DNA of 64,000 nt from Candidatus Zixiibacteriota bacterium (GTDB taxonomy: Bacteria > Zixibacteria > MSB-5A5 > GN15 > FEB-12). A program made the translations under genes and the position numbers. The stretch spans positions 62,001 through 126,000 of the forward strand of contig JAJRQO010000028.1 of NCBI GenBank assembly GCA_024280215.1. The letters are read 5' to 3'. Positions 36,644 to 45,454 of this stretch are shown piece after piece. Each line of letters begins with the position of its first letter. Positions within the stretch are counted from its first letter, which is position 1. Under the pieces are notes generated by a model. The model had not been told where the DNA came from. It did not search any database and saw only the letters and a list, made by a program, of their open reading frames with translations.

Positions 36644-36668
36644 GGCGGAACTACTAAAGAGTTCCGCC
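36644..36668 (-). terminator. Terminator of the SPOR lipoprotein gene
   Basis: Stem GGCGGAACT/AGTTCCGCC with a 7-nt loop, followed on the minus strand by TTTTCTT, 27 bases after the SPOR gene stop. Confidence 0.85.
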
Positions 36669-36694
36669 CTACAATTTATTAGATGACAATTATT

Positions 36695-37201
36695 TTAGAA
36701 GCTGTTGACGGTGACATCGACCCATGTTTCAAGGGAGTACTTGTCATTCAGTTCCGCTTGCAGTGCTTTGGCATCGGCGAGGTTGGCAAAGATTCCGATT
36801 CGTACTCGGTAGTAGCCTTGGTTCTCGACTGTAATCGATGTGATGTATGGTTCATATCCCCGTTTGCTAAACACCTCTACAAGATGGGTGGCATAGTCAC
36901 GGTCTTCACATCCAGCGACCTGTACGGTGTAGCCGTCGCCATCTGGTTTCTTAGGCATTTTGGCAAGTTCAGCAGCTTGTTGTTGTGCTAACGCTTCCAT
37001 TTCTGCCGCCTCTTCCTCGGCTGCCTTAGCGGCTAATGCTGTTGCGAGTGAATCGGCAACGGCGGCAGAGTCTGCTGCCATCTGTGCTTCACCAGAAAGT
37101 TCTTTTTCGAGTTGGGCAGCTTCATCTTTGGCTTCTTTTGAACAACCAACGATAAAAATTGATAAAACAATTAAAAAGGATAGGTATTTAGTTGTACGCA
37201 T
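36695..37201 (-). CDS. SPOR-domain lipoprotein
   Basis: 168 residues: lipoprotein signal (FLIVLSIFIVGC, Cys20), an Ala/Glu-rich helical stretch likely to form a coiled coil (residues 30-85), then a SPOR domain (GYTVQVAGCEDRDYATHLVE...YYRVRIGIFANLADAKALQ). SPOR domains bind denuded peptidoglycan, often at division sites, so this should be a periplasm-facing lipoprotein. It is transcribed alone, divergent from the PLP enzyme gene, with its own terminator. Confidence 0.88.
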   Translation of the reverse strand: MRTTKYLSFLIVLSIFIVGCSKEAKDEAAQLEKELSGEAQMAADSAAVADSLATALAAKAAEEEAAEMEALAQQQAAELAKMPKKPDGDGYTVQVAGCEDRDYATHLVEVFSKRGYEPYITSITVENQGYYRVRIGIFANLADAKALQAELNDKYSLETWVDVTVNSF

Positions 37202-37305
37202 TTAAAACTCCAAATTTATATGAGTCATATTCTAATTAAAAGCATATAAACCAATAGACGGTTTTAAAGTCAACTTAAAAAAAGAAACAACTTTTTTAAA
37301 AGAAA

Positions 37306-37335
37306 TTGTTGAAAAACGGAATAAAATTGTATAAT
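37306..37335 (+). promoter_or_regulatory. Sigma70-like promoter for the PLP enzyme gene
   Basis: A perfect TATAAT at 37330-37335 preceded by TTGTTG (37306-37311, 18-bp spacer) or TTGAAA (37309-37314, 15-bp spacer). An AAGGA ribosome binding site lies before the ATG at 37362. Confidence 0.5.
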
Positions 37336-37361
37336 ATTACGCAACTATAGAAGGATATAAA

Positions 37362-38351
37362 ATGAGAGTACATGAATCAATTATAGATTTAATCGGCAAC
37401 ACACCAATGATACGACTTCGGACAGGGATTCCTAATGGTGGATGTCAGGCGTTTGTGAAGTTAGAGTTCTTTAACCCGACTGGTTCTTTAAAAGACCGTA
37501 TGACCAAATATGTCATTGGGAAAGCGATAAAAAGTGGTACCCTTAAAATCGGTGACACCGTTATTGATAATACTTCGGGTAATACGGGTTCATCAATCGC
37601 CTTGATTTGTTCATACTACGGCTTAAAAGCGATTGTGACGACACCTGTGAAAACATCTAAGGAAAAGATTGACCTCATCAAGTCGTTTGGTGCTGAAGTG
37701 ATTGTGACGCCTGAAGTAGATGACCATCATGACCCAAGAGGTTGTTATATGGTCGCTCGGAGACTTGCCGAAGAGCATGGGTATTTTCATCTGAACCAAT
37801 ACGACAATCCTGAAAATATTGAATCACACTATCTTAACACCGGCCCTGAAATTTGGAATGATACCGATGGGAAGATTACTCATTTTGTTGCTGGGATTGG
37901 AACTGGTGGTACATTTTCAGGTATAGCGAAATACTTAAAAGAGAAAAATCCGAATGTGAAGACTATTGCGGTTGATCCTGAGGGTTCGATATTCGCTGAA
38001 TATATTCGTAATAATAGAGAGACTGCTGGGCATGCCTATAAAGTTGAAGGGATTGGGTCGGATGTGATTACAGAAGCATTGTTACCGAATTTAGTAGACG
38101 AAGTGATTACTGTTTCAGATAAGGATGCATTTAACCGAGCCAGAGAGATTTCTAAAGTTGAAGGAATCTCGGCAGGTGGTTCGTCGGGGTCGGTTTCGGT
38201 TGCTATGGAGCAAGTTGCTAAAGGTTTAAGCCGGAATGATGTTCTTGTCGGTATCTTTGCCGATGCAGGGATTCGGTATCTGAGTAAATGTTATAATGAT
38301 ACGTGGATGCGAAAATTTGGATATCTTCCTGAATTAGAGGAAGTGAAATAA
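37362..38351 (+). CDS. Cystathionine beta-synthase-type PLP enzyme
   Basis: 329-residue fold-type II PLP enzyme of the cysteine synthase family. The PLP Lys is in NPTGSLKDRM (about residue 47); TSGNTGSSIA, GIGTGGTFSG and GGSSGS are the phosphate and substrate loops. Compared with CysK, the segments DPEGSIFAEY, KVEGIGSDVI and YLSKCYNDTWM are closer to cystathionine beta-synthase, but the C-terminal regulatory CBS pair is absent. It could condense serine or O-acetylserine with homocysteine or sulfide. Two bases before the DUF1573 gene, so the two are cotranscribed. Confidence 0.88.
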   Translation: MRVHESIIDLIGNTPMIRLRTGIPNGGCQAFVKLEFFNPTGSLKDRMTKYVIGKAIKSGTLKIGDTVIDNTSGNTGSSIALICSYYGLKAIVTTPVKTSKEKIDLIKSFGAEVIVTPEVDDHHDPRGCYMVARRLAEEHGYFHLNQYDNPENIESHYLNTGPEIWNDTDGKITHFVAGIGTGGTFSGIAKYLKEKNPNVKTIAVDPEGSIFAEYIRNNRETAGHAYKVEGIGSDVITEALLPNLVDEVITVSDKDAFNRAREISKVEGISAGGSSGSVSVAMEQVAKGLSRNDVLVGIFADAGIRYLSKCYNDTWMRKFGYLPELEEVK

Positions 38352-38352
38352 T

Positions 38353-39033
38353 ATGCTATTACGAAATATGATCTTGATGTTGACTATGCTTTGTTTGCCA
38401 ATGAGCCTGTTTGCTCAAGGTTTGACGTATGAAGAGCAGATGCATGATTTTGGACATGTTGGGATAGATTTTAAAGTGTATAATCAGTATCTTTTTGTAA
38501 ATCGTACCGATGTTGATATTAAGATTCTTGATATTGAAGTGAGCTGTGATTGTTCATCAGTACATACTGTCGATAGTTTGGTGCAACCAGGTGATACAGT
38601 GTTTTTTAATTTGACGTTTGAGACAAAAGATTATTATGGTCCAGTAAACAAATCGTTTACTGTTTTTACAGATCATCCAAAACTTCCTGAGCTTCAATAT
38701 TTCTATGTGTCTATTATAGGTCAATGGTTTAATGGTATTAAGCCAAATCCTATTTCATTGTTTTTCTTACCGTCCAAAAAAAGTCAGGTTATATCTATAC
38801 CAAATTCTCGATTTGATTCTTTAAAACTTTTGAAGCATTTACGAAATGATAAAACTGTTTCGGTTACAGTCATAAAAGATTCAGCGAAGAAAAATGAGTC
38901 TATTAAGTTGTCTGTTTCTCCAAGCAATACGTTGTCTACTGGTACATATAAAACCAATATTACTTTGGTAATTGAAGCAGATGATAATGATGAAACGGTA
39001 TTAACAATTCCAGTCAAAATAGTTAAATACTAA
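38353..39033 (+). CDS. DUF1573 domain protein (third paralogue)
   Basis: 226 residues with a signal peptide (LTMLCLPMSLFAQ) and a DUF1573 domain starting YEEQMHDFGHVG. The CxC motif is present as VSCDCSS (Cys65, Cys67), which aligns with C66/C68 and U67/C69 of the two paralogues at 13.7-15.1 kb. It is an exported Ig-like domain protein of unknown function. Its ribosome binding site (AGAGGAAG) lies in the end of the preceding PLP enzyme gene. Confidence 0.85.
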   Translation: MLLRNMILMLTMLCLPMSLFAQGLTYEEQMHDFGHVGIDFKVYNQYLFVNRTDVDIKILDIEVSCDCSSVHTVDSLVQPGDTVFFNLTFETKDYYGPVNKSFTVFTDHPKLPELQYFYVSIIGQWFNGIKPNPISLFFLPSKKSQVISIPNSRFDSLKLLKHLRNDKTVSVTVIKDSAKKNESIKLSVSPSNTLSTGTYKTNITLVIEADDNDETVLTIPVKIVKY

Positions 39034-39168
39034 TCAATGTAGATAAAGATATTTTATGTAGATGTGGGAAGGAATACGGTTTCATTCTTAAACTGAATAC
39101 TTGACAAATTATTATAATTGTTATTATTTGTAATAAATATAAGAATTAAATATAGATAAAAAATTTCC

Positions 39169-39235
39169 GAGGGTGTCTTTCTGTTGTCCCTGGGTAGTTT
39201 CCTAGCCCCCTCTACCCAACCAGTTGAACACCCTC
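39169..39235 (+). ncRNA. Candidate structured RNA, unrecognised
   Basis: A 67-nt segment in a gene-free stretch (39034-39316) folds as a rod: outer stem GAGGGTGT/ACACCCTC (8 bp), short CTG/CAG helix, inner stem TGGGTAG/CTACCCA (7 bp) and a 14-nt C-rich loop. It is much more GC-rich than its surroundings. TTGACA at 39101-39106 could be a -35 box, but the -10 is weak. It matches no riboswitch or RNA family I know, and because it is palindromic the strand is not certain. Confidence 0.45.
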
Positions 39236-39270
39236 TTATTTATTGCATTTTTGAGAAATTAAGCAAAAAA

Positions 39271-39294
39271 AAAGCTACCTAAAAAGGTAGCTTT
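39271..39294 (-). terminator. Ferredoxin terminator
   Basis: Stem AAAGCTACCT/AGGTAGCTTT with a 4-nt loop and long A/T flanks, 23 bases after the ferredoxin stop on the minus strand; it may work in both directions. Confidence 0.88.
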
Positions 39295-39316
39295 AAAAAA
39301 TCATACAAACAGCGTA

Positions 39317-39502
39317 TTATGCTTTGTCAATACAATCTACTGGACAAACTTCTACACACGCAGAACCGTCGTCTTGATCTTCACACTCATTACAAGTATT
39401 AGGATCGATGATATAGATATCACCCTCTTCAATAGAATCTGTAGGGCATTCAGGTAGACAAAGACCACATGCTGTACAATCATCAGAAATTTTCATAGCC
39501 AT
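39317..39502 (-). CDS. 2[4Fe-4S] ferredoxin
   Basis: 61 residues with two cluster sites. The first is CTACGLCLPECP (Cys9, 12, 15, 19); the second is CNECEDQDDGSACVEVCPVDC, with the eight-residue insert between the second and third Cys that is usual in clostridial-type and Allochromatium-type ferredoxins. It carries electrons at low potential in the cytoplasm. Single-gene unit with its own terminator. Confidence 0.93.
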   Translation of the reverse strand: MAMKISDDCTACGLCLPECPTDSIEEGDIYIIDPNTCNECEDQDDGSACVEVCPVDCIDKA

Positions 39503-39663
39503 AATTTATTTCTCCAAGTCAAAAGGTTCATGTTTTCATTACGGCAATCAATATATAAAATAAATTATTGAGGACAAGTATATTTTCATAAAAAGAGAAT
39601 ATTTTATTATATATCAACACCTTAGAGGCTTTTAAGTTTACAAAACAGTAGTCTTTTATGTTC

Positions 39664-42507
39664 TTAAAAACATGGTGCTGGAGCAGCCCCACCTGTAAAC
39701 ATAAAGTCAACTAATACAACAATATCCGAGATATCAACAGGAATAGCACCACCAGATGCGTCAATATCAGCTTCTTCGATACACGGAGGAGCCGTACCAC
39801 CAGTGAACGAGTATGCGACGAGATAGACTAAATCGGCAATATCAACAGATCCTGTAAAGGTTCCATCATCTGGGCCACCATCGACATTACCACGGTCAGC
39901 AATACAACAGCCATCGCATGCGTCGCCGAAGCCATCGGAGTCCGAATCAATTTGTGATGGATTTACAACTAATGGACAGTTGTCAACTAAGGTGAGAATG
40001 CCATCACCATCATCGTCTTCATCGAGATAGTTAGGGATGCCGTCCAAGTCTGTGTCACCGTTTGAGAGTTCATCTATAGTGAGAATGCCATCGCCATCAT
40101 CATCAGGGTCGAGAGCATCGATAATGAAATCGTTGTCGGTATCTAATGGATTTAAAAGGTCGCCACCGATTTCAGCTAAATCATCGATAGAGTCTCCGTC
40201 AGAATCTACGAGGAGTGGATTCGTTCCTATTGTCACCTCAAGAGTATCAAATATGCCGTCACCGTCTCGGTCAATATCAGGGTCACAGCAAGTTGGAACA
40301 GGAAAAACTGGGAAAGCAGACATACCAATTGCAAAATATTCTTGATATTTAAGAGTATCATCAGGTGATATAATACAGTCACCATTTAAGTCAGCATATG
40401 ATGGGAATTCAGGAGCAGAAACTACTCCTTCCAAGTATCGTACCAAATAAGTCATATCAGCAACGGTAAGATTGAGCCCGTCATTGTTAATATCTCCATT
40501 AGCAAAACAACTTGTTAAAGAAGGAACGACAGTAGTTTTTTTATTTTGAGAAAAATTAGACCATTGGTTTTCAGCATCTTTTACACGAACTTTGTAGTAG
40601 TAACTCCCTAACGGTTTATTAGTAAAGTTATAAAAAGTATCAACTATAGTAGATGAAATGACAGTAGTTGTGGTAAAGCTAACAACGGGATAAAAGTCAT
40701 CTACTCTGAATCCATCTCCAACAACAAATCCATCTGTTCGATAAGATAAACGAATAAAGATTGACTGACCATTGAATGAACTAATATCAAAAGTTGATAA
40801 TATCCACGCACCACTTGAAGATCCAGTAATACCATGTCCAGCATTATTTCCGTTTGGATTAGTAGTTGTTGTAATATTACCTTCAATAGAAGTGTAATTG
40901 ATACCGTCGGTAGAAACTTCGACGTATGCGTAATCCCAATCTTGTTCAATATCATATTTAACATAGAATGAAATAGTATCATTTAGGTTAACGAGGAATG
41001 GTTCAGTGGAAGTCATAGATGTATTAAGATTATTTCCAGAGTCGGAATAAAATGCTGAAGGAGGATTATTGTAATCAGAGGAAGAAATTAAGAATCCAGA
41101 ATTACCCCAATTAGAAAAGTCGTCACCAGCATCAAATCCAGTAGTATATCCTTGTTGTTCAGTTAGTTCATATTCGACTGCCGGATTATTCGTGTCATTT
41201 GTTAAGAAGTTCACTTCGTAACTTATACTATCAACAAGATTATCGACTACAACTATTGGTTTTTTAGGTGGGACTCTTTGATAGATATCTCCAGCTACTT
41301 TTGCAAGAAAAATATTAGGTGCGAGATTTTCATTTACTAAGCTATTGATGTTTTCAGGAGGAGGCCAGAAACCATCAGAGCTACTTCCTACTTCAAACAA
41401 GACATGTAGGTTTTTATTTTTAGTTGTTTGTTCGCCGTACATCCAATCGCCAGCTTCACCATTGACAAGATAAAGTGACCATCCAGGTCCAGTAGCATAG
41501 TTGTTATAGGCAGAAACAGAATCCCCCATAAGGGCAAAAACATCTTCATCTTCGGTATACAAATAATCGTATCCCCATGGCCAAAGGAATAAATTTGAGT
41601 ATGAATGATAATCAACACAAAGAACAAATTCGTGAGCTTCGATAAAGTCACGCATCGTCTGAGTTTCTGGTTCTGAGAATGGAGCGGTACCTCGATACGT
41701 TTCGCTTGATGTCACAGGTGATGAGCCATTGTCATCCAGTCCCCATTTGTAGCCATAGTTTCTATTCAAATCGACCCCAAATGTACCATCACCATTGACG
41801 CGACGATTCTTTCTCCAAAGACCACCTCCACTTGGTTCTATAACTTGATTGTGATAATATCCGTCAGGATTTACGTTGAGGATAAACCACATTTGTCTAT
41901 TGTCAACAATATCTGTGATTTCGGAATCAAATCCATAATTAGACGCAATATGTTCGATAAAATTGAGTAACACTAATGGTGTGATTACTTCTCTTGCATG
42001 AGTAGCGGAGTAGTAGAGGATTTCAGGTTCCGCTTCTTGGACATTAGGATTATCAGAAATTTTGAATGCCCATATATCTCTTCCCTCAAGTGTTGTCCCG
42101 ATGCTTACTTTATTTGAAATTATTGTAGGGTTGTTGGCAATGAGTGTATCAATAGCTGCATTGATTTCTGCTAAAGTTTTGTATGCTCCCATAGTTTGGA
42201 GGGCACCTGGGCTTTTATCGACGGCATTAGCATATATTTGAGTTTGGTAGTGGGCTACGGCATCTTCATATACAGTTTCAGTTCTAAACCCAGCATTTTG
42301 CAATTCCAACAGTTCAGCACTAGTTGTAAGAATCGTTATAAAATTATCCCCATTTTCAACAATATCAAGTGCCATCTTTTGCAGAGTTGGTAGTGTTGAT
42401 TTGTCATCGATAAAAACTTTTACTTGTTTCATATCACGAGCTTGAATTGTAATGGCGGTTACAATAATTAGGAGGATAATTGTCAAAATAACTGAAGAAT
42501 GTTTCAT
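39664..42507 (-). CDS. Secreted M14 zinc carboxypeptidase with dockerin and TSP3-type repeats
   Basis: 947 residues. After the signal peptide (VILTIILLIIVTAITIQA) comes an M14 catalytic domain: HARE with the zinc His and Glu (about residue 170), NLNRNYGYKW region, the third zinc ligand in VDYHSYSN (about 299) and catalytic Glu in LFEVGSS (about 371). A beta-sandwich follows, then a dockerin-like pair (GDINNDGLNLTVADMTYLV, ADLNGDCIISPDD), calcium-binding TSP3-like DxDGDG repeats, and a second dockerin-like pair at the C-terminus. It should digest extracellular protein; the dockerins may attach it to a surface or complex, but no cohesin is in the window. Confidence 0.9.
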   Translation of the reverse strand: MKHSSVILTIILLIIVTAITIQARDMKQVKVFIDDKSTLPTLQKMALDIVENGDNFITILTTSAELLELQNAGFRTETVYEDAVAHYQTQIYANAVDKSPGALQTMGAYKTLAEINAAIDTLIANNPTIISNKVSIGTTLEGRDIWAFKISDNPNVQEAEPEILYYSATHAREVITPLVLLNFIEHIASNYGFDSEITDIVDNRQMWFILNVNPDGYYHNQVIEPSGGGLWRKNRRVNGDGTFGVDLNRNYGYKWGLDDNGSSPVTSSETYRGTAPFSEPETQTMRDFIEAHEFVLCVDYHSYSNLFLWPWGYDYLYTEDEDVFALMGDSVSAYNNYATGPGWSLYLVNGEAGDWMYGEQTTKNKNLHVLFEVGSSSDGFWPPPENINSLVNENLAPNIFLAKVAGDIYQRVPPKKPIVVVDNLVDSISYEVNFLTNDTNNPAVEYELTEQQGYTTGFDAGDDFSNWGNSGFLISSSDYNNPPSAFYSDSGNNLNTSMTSTEPFLVNLNDTISFYVKYDIEQDWDYAYVEVSTDGINYTSIEGNITTTTNPNGNNAGHGITGSSSGAWILSTFDISSFNGQSIFIRLSYRTDGFVVGDGFRVDDFYPVVSFTTTTVISSTIVDTFYNFTNKPLGSYYYKVRVKDAENQWSNFSQNKKTTVVPSLTSCFANGDINNDGLNLTVADMTYLVRYLEGVVSAPEFPSYADLNGDCIISPDDTLKYQEYFAIGMSAFPVFPVPTCCDPDIDRDGDGIFDTLEVTIGTNPLLVDSDGDSIDDLAEIGGDLLNPLDTDNDFIIDALDPDDDGDGILTIDELSNGDTDLDGIPNYLDEDDDGDGILTLVDNCPLVVNPSQIDSDSDGFGDACDGCCIADRGNVDGGPDDGTFTGSVDIADLVYLVAYSFTGGTAPPCIEEADIDASGGAIPVDISDIVVLVDFMFTGGAAPAPCF

Positions 42508-42579
42508 TGTTGCTCCGTTTGTCGTTTATTGTGAGTACTTTATTCAATGTATTAAAAAAAAATAGATTTGCAAGAAGTA

Positions 42580-42611
42580 AAAAAGCCGTTCCTATATAGA
42601 AACGGCTTTAG
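42580..42611 (-). terminator. Terminator of the dockerin-only gene
   Basis: Stem AAAGCCGTT/AACGGCTTT extended by CTA/TAG with T's on the minus strand, about 35 bases after the dockerin gene stop. Confidence 0.85.
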
Positions 42612-42643
42612 ATTTTAAATACTAGTATTCATCAGCATTATTT

Positions 42644-43177
42644 TTATGGACAGTCAGGTAAAATTGTTCCCCCAAACATATAACTAACTATTAATATTAG
42701 ATCACTAATATCAATTTCTCCATCAGCATTAAAGTCAACTTCAGCTAAACAAGCAGGAGGTGGTCCCTCAAGAAACATAAATGCAACGATATAAACTAAA
42801 TCACCAATGTCCATTGAGCCAGAGAATGTTTCATCTATATCTCCTAACGTTCCCTCACAACAACTGGAAGAAGAGGAAATGGATGGTGCGATGCATGTAC
42901 AATCCACGAACAAACTTATATTATTACCAGCTTCTGCCATTAGAACGACGTCATTAGTATCAATTACGCAATCACCATTTACATCGGCATTTGACAAAAC
43001 TGGTGGAGTTGGTCCGCTCTGATATAAAAAGCTCATGAGATAAACTAAGTCAGCAACATCATAACTGCCGCTATTGTCAACATCACCAATGAATTGATTG
43101 GCACAGGTGTCAACTTGAGCATGTAAAGTTGCTGAACTAATGATGATTAACAGCATAGTGAATAGTAATTTTTTCAT
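42644..43177 (-). CDS. Secreted dockerin-repeat protein
   Basis: 177 residues from the ATG at 43177, chosen because GGAGGAG lies just before it and a signal peptide follows (KLLFTMLLIIISSATLHAQ). The mature protein is little more than two dockerin-like pairs: GDVDNSGSYDVADLVYLMSF with ADVNGDCVIDTNDVVLM, and GDIDETFSGSMDIGDLVYIV with VDFNADGEIDISDLILI. The DxNxDG loops should bind calcium. With no catalytic part, it may act as a connector or inhibitor. It lies just upstream of the M14 gene, which ends in the same kind of repeat. Confidence 0.85.
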   Translation of the reverse strand: MKKLLFTMLLIIISSATLHAQVDTCANQFIGDVDNSGSYDVADLVYLMSFLYQSGPTPPVLSNADVNGDCVIDTNDVVLMAEAGNNISLFVDCTCIAPSISSSSSCCEGTLGDIDETFSGSMDIGDLVYIVAFMFLEGPPPACLAEVDFNADGEIDISDLILIVSYMFGGTILPDCP

Positions 43178-43344
43178 AAACTCCTCCTTGGATTCCGTTG
43201 AGAACACCCATATAAGAATGCTTTGTTTTATTGTATGTGTGTCTATTTAATAAATAAGATATATAAATAGACGAATCTGTCAAACAAAAATGTCTTAGAA
43301 TGTAAATATCGCAGAAATTGTTTTTTTGGGGGATTGAAAATATA

Positions 43345-43416
43345 AGGCGCCACCCAGATTCGAACTGGGGAATAAAAGTGTTGCAGACTCTTGCCTTACC
43401 ACTTGGCCATGGCGCC
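43345..43416 (-). tRNA. tRNA-Cys (GCA)
   Basis: Acceptor stem GGCGCCA/TGGCGCC, anticodon loop CTGCAAC (anticodon GCA), T-arm CCCAG-TTCGAAT-CTGGG and discriminator U as expected for Cys. CCA is not encoded. Confidence 0.95.
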
Positions 43417-43433
43417 ATATATTAATAAAAAAA

Positions 43434-43506
<73 letters not shown>

Positions 43507-43567
43507 TTAATCAGGTTGATAATATATATAGGAATTTAATTTTGTCAACTTCTTTTCTTTAAATAAT

Positions 43568-45454
43568 TTACCGTCTCTTCTTTTGCATCTTTTGTAAGCT
43601 ATTTTGTGCCATTGAATCAATTCGAGGAAAATACCAAGGGACAATTTCTAAGAGAAATTTCTTATGGATATTCGCTTTTTGACGATTATTCATAAATAAT
43701 TCATACAAATACATCTCTTTATGAGCCATAAAAATTGATGAATCCAAAGTAAGTACATAATCGAGTAATTTAATCGCTTTTTCATGCTCATTTAAGAGCT
43801 TATGGCTAAAAGCCTTTTGATAGAGCAGGTAATTGTAAATCGGTTTTTTGGAGACTTTTATCGCTTTATCAAAATATGATATAGCTTGTTTTTGTTTACC
43901 TGATGAATACGCTTCCATGCCTAATTTATAATTATCAACAAATGCCAGTGGATAGGTTGGCTTGATTTCACCTTTTGAATCTTCGTTCTTTTTGAAGACC
44001 ATCTGTACGGTACCTTTTTTGGCGTAATCTGGTTGACGGTACCAGCCTATTTGACTATACGATTGTAAGAAACGTGGATAGAGCATAAGTGCTTTTTCTG
44101 CGGGTGCTGATGGTTTGACACCTGTTGAGAACATGATATAGTCTGGAGCTGATTCAAGGATGTAGGCGGAATTATGTTTGCTCTCTTTCCATGTCGTGAC
44201 CATCCCCTCGATTGGTGCTTCGGCGTGTCTTGCAATAGTTGAGTCAGTTAGACCAAGCATGTCGATGATATGGTGTCCGATAAGTTCGTAGCTGAAAATT
44301 CCGATGGTTGGGAGAGCGACAGAGAAATTTGAGTCGTCCTGATTTTTGATTGATTGAGCCATGAAGGACATTTTGTCGGTGAAGTGTTTTTCTAAACGAT
44401 TGTAATCATGTACGAATTTGTTCGGGAGGTAAAATGTTAAACCACAAAGAAGAATTGTAGATGCTAAGAGTATCGGATGTTTGAGTTTGTTTTTAAATTT
44501 TGTGGAAATTGAAATAATCATATAGCTAACAATGAGAGCGTATAGACCAATCAACGGTATAAAGAAGCGATGCACTTTGAGAACATCTCCCCCAACAAGT
44601 GTTATGTAGATTGTATAAATGAAAGTGAAAATTATAATTGATTGGAACTCTTTTGAGAGTTTTTTGAAATTGAAAAGTGAAAACAAAAGTGGGATTCCAT
44701 AGAAGCCATAGTGTGCCATGAAGCGGAAAGTGTATTCAAGCCCATTGGAGAGTTGTGCAATTGAAAAACCCGTTTTGGCATAGAATGAATTTGGGAGGAT
44801 GTCGCCATAGTAGTACAGTTTGAAAGCAATATATGGAAGTCCAAGACATAGAGCAATCAAAGCTGAGCGGAATGAATATTTTGGGAGTTTGCGGGTAGTG
44901 ATAAGTTCAATGATGACGAGAATGATAGCTATAAATGCTCCCTCGGGTCTGAGAAGTACAGCGGCGATGAGTGCAAATGGAAGTAGTTTGTTTTTCTGCA
45001 AATATAAATAGAGAGACAAAAGAGCAAAGAAAGCAAAGGCGGATGTTTCAAGACCTGCGACAGCCCAGTACGCCATTGATTGACTTGCAGCGGTGAGATA
45101 GACCGCAATTAGCAGAAACTTATTTTCTTGTTTCAGTTCAATTATTTTATTGGAGAATAAATATATCAAAAACAGAATTCCAATACCAAAGAGGTAGCCC
45201 GTTAGTTTTGAAATGAGTATATAATTCAATGAGAGCTTTCCCCAGAAAATCATATAGAGAACCCATCCAAAATTTGTAAATCCCTCTACCCTTTCGCCAA
45301 TATTAAAAACTAATCCGTCGCCATTGAGGAAGTTTTGCACAAAACGGTATGAGATGTAAGCGTCATCTTGAGTGAAATTTAAAGTATAACAAAAGTATGA
45401 AAATAGTAGAATTGGTGGAAGGAGGTAGATATGTTCTTTAATTAGTTTTTGCAT
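43568..45454 (-). CDS. Multi-spanning GT-C-type glycosyltransferase-like protein with TPR tail
   Basis: 628 residues with about ten membrane helices and, early on, the DD motif of a GT-C lipid-linked-sugar glycosyltransferase: FTQDDAYISYRFVQNFLNGDGLVFN followed by GERVEGFTNFGW (quoted in parts). The C-terminal 150 residues are soluble and contain TPR-like repeats (LGMEAYSSGKQKQAISYFDK, NEHEKAIKLLDYVLTLD). It likely transfers a sugar from a polyprenyl carrier on the periplasmic side; donor and acceptor are unknown. The start lies within the last 17 bases of glgA, so it is coupled to it. Confidence 0.78.
   Translation of the reverse strand: MQKLIKEHIYLLPPILLFSYFCYTLNFTQDDAYISYRFVQNFLNGDGLVFNIGERVEGFTNFGWVLYMIFWGKLSLNYILISKLTGYLFGIGILFLIYLFSNKIIELKQENKFLLIAVYLTAASQSMAYWAVAGLETSAFAFFALLSLYLYLQKNKLLPFALIAAVLLRPEGAFIAIILVIIELITTRKLPKYSFRSALIALCLGLPYIAFKLYYYGDILPNSFYAKTGFSIAQLSNGLEYTFRFMAHYGFYGIPLLFSLFNFKKLSKEFQSIIIFTFIYTIYITLVGGDVLKVHRFFIPLIGLYALIVSYMIISISTKFKNKLKHPILLASTILLCGLTFYLPNKFVHDYNRLEKHFTDKMSFMAQSIKNQDDSNFSVALPTIGIFSYELIGHHIIDMLGLTDSTIARHAEAPIEGMVTTWKESKHNSAYILESAPDYIMFSTGVKPSAPAEKALMLYPRFLQSYSQIGWYRQPDYAKKGTVQMVFKKNEDSKGEIKPTYPLAFVDNYKLGMEAYSSGKQKQAISYFDKAIKVSKKPIYNYLLYQKAFSHKLLNEHEKAIKLLDYVLTLDSSIFMAHKEMYLYELFMNNRQKANIHKKFLLEIVPWYFPRIDSMAQNSLQKMQKKRR

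Noticed and set aside
37362-38351. Plain cysK annotation
   Set aside because: Several segments (DPEGSIFAEY, VEGIGSDVI, SKCYNDTWM) are closer to cystathionine beta-synthase than to CysK.
39169-39235. Known riboswitch or tRNA-like RNA
   Set aside because: No anticodon arm or T-arm, and no consensus I know matches; no gene lies downstream on the plus strand to be regulated.
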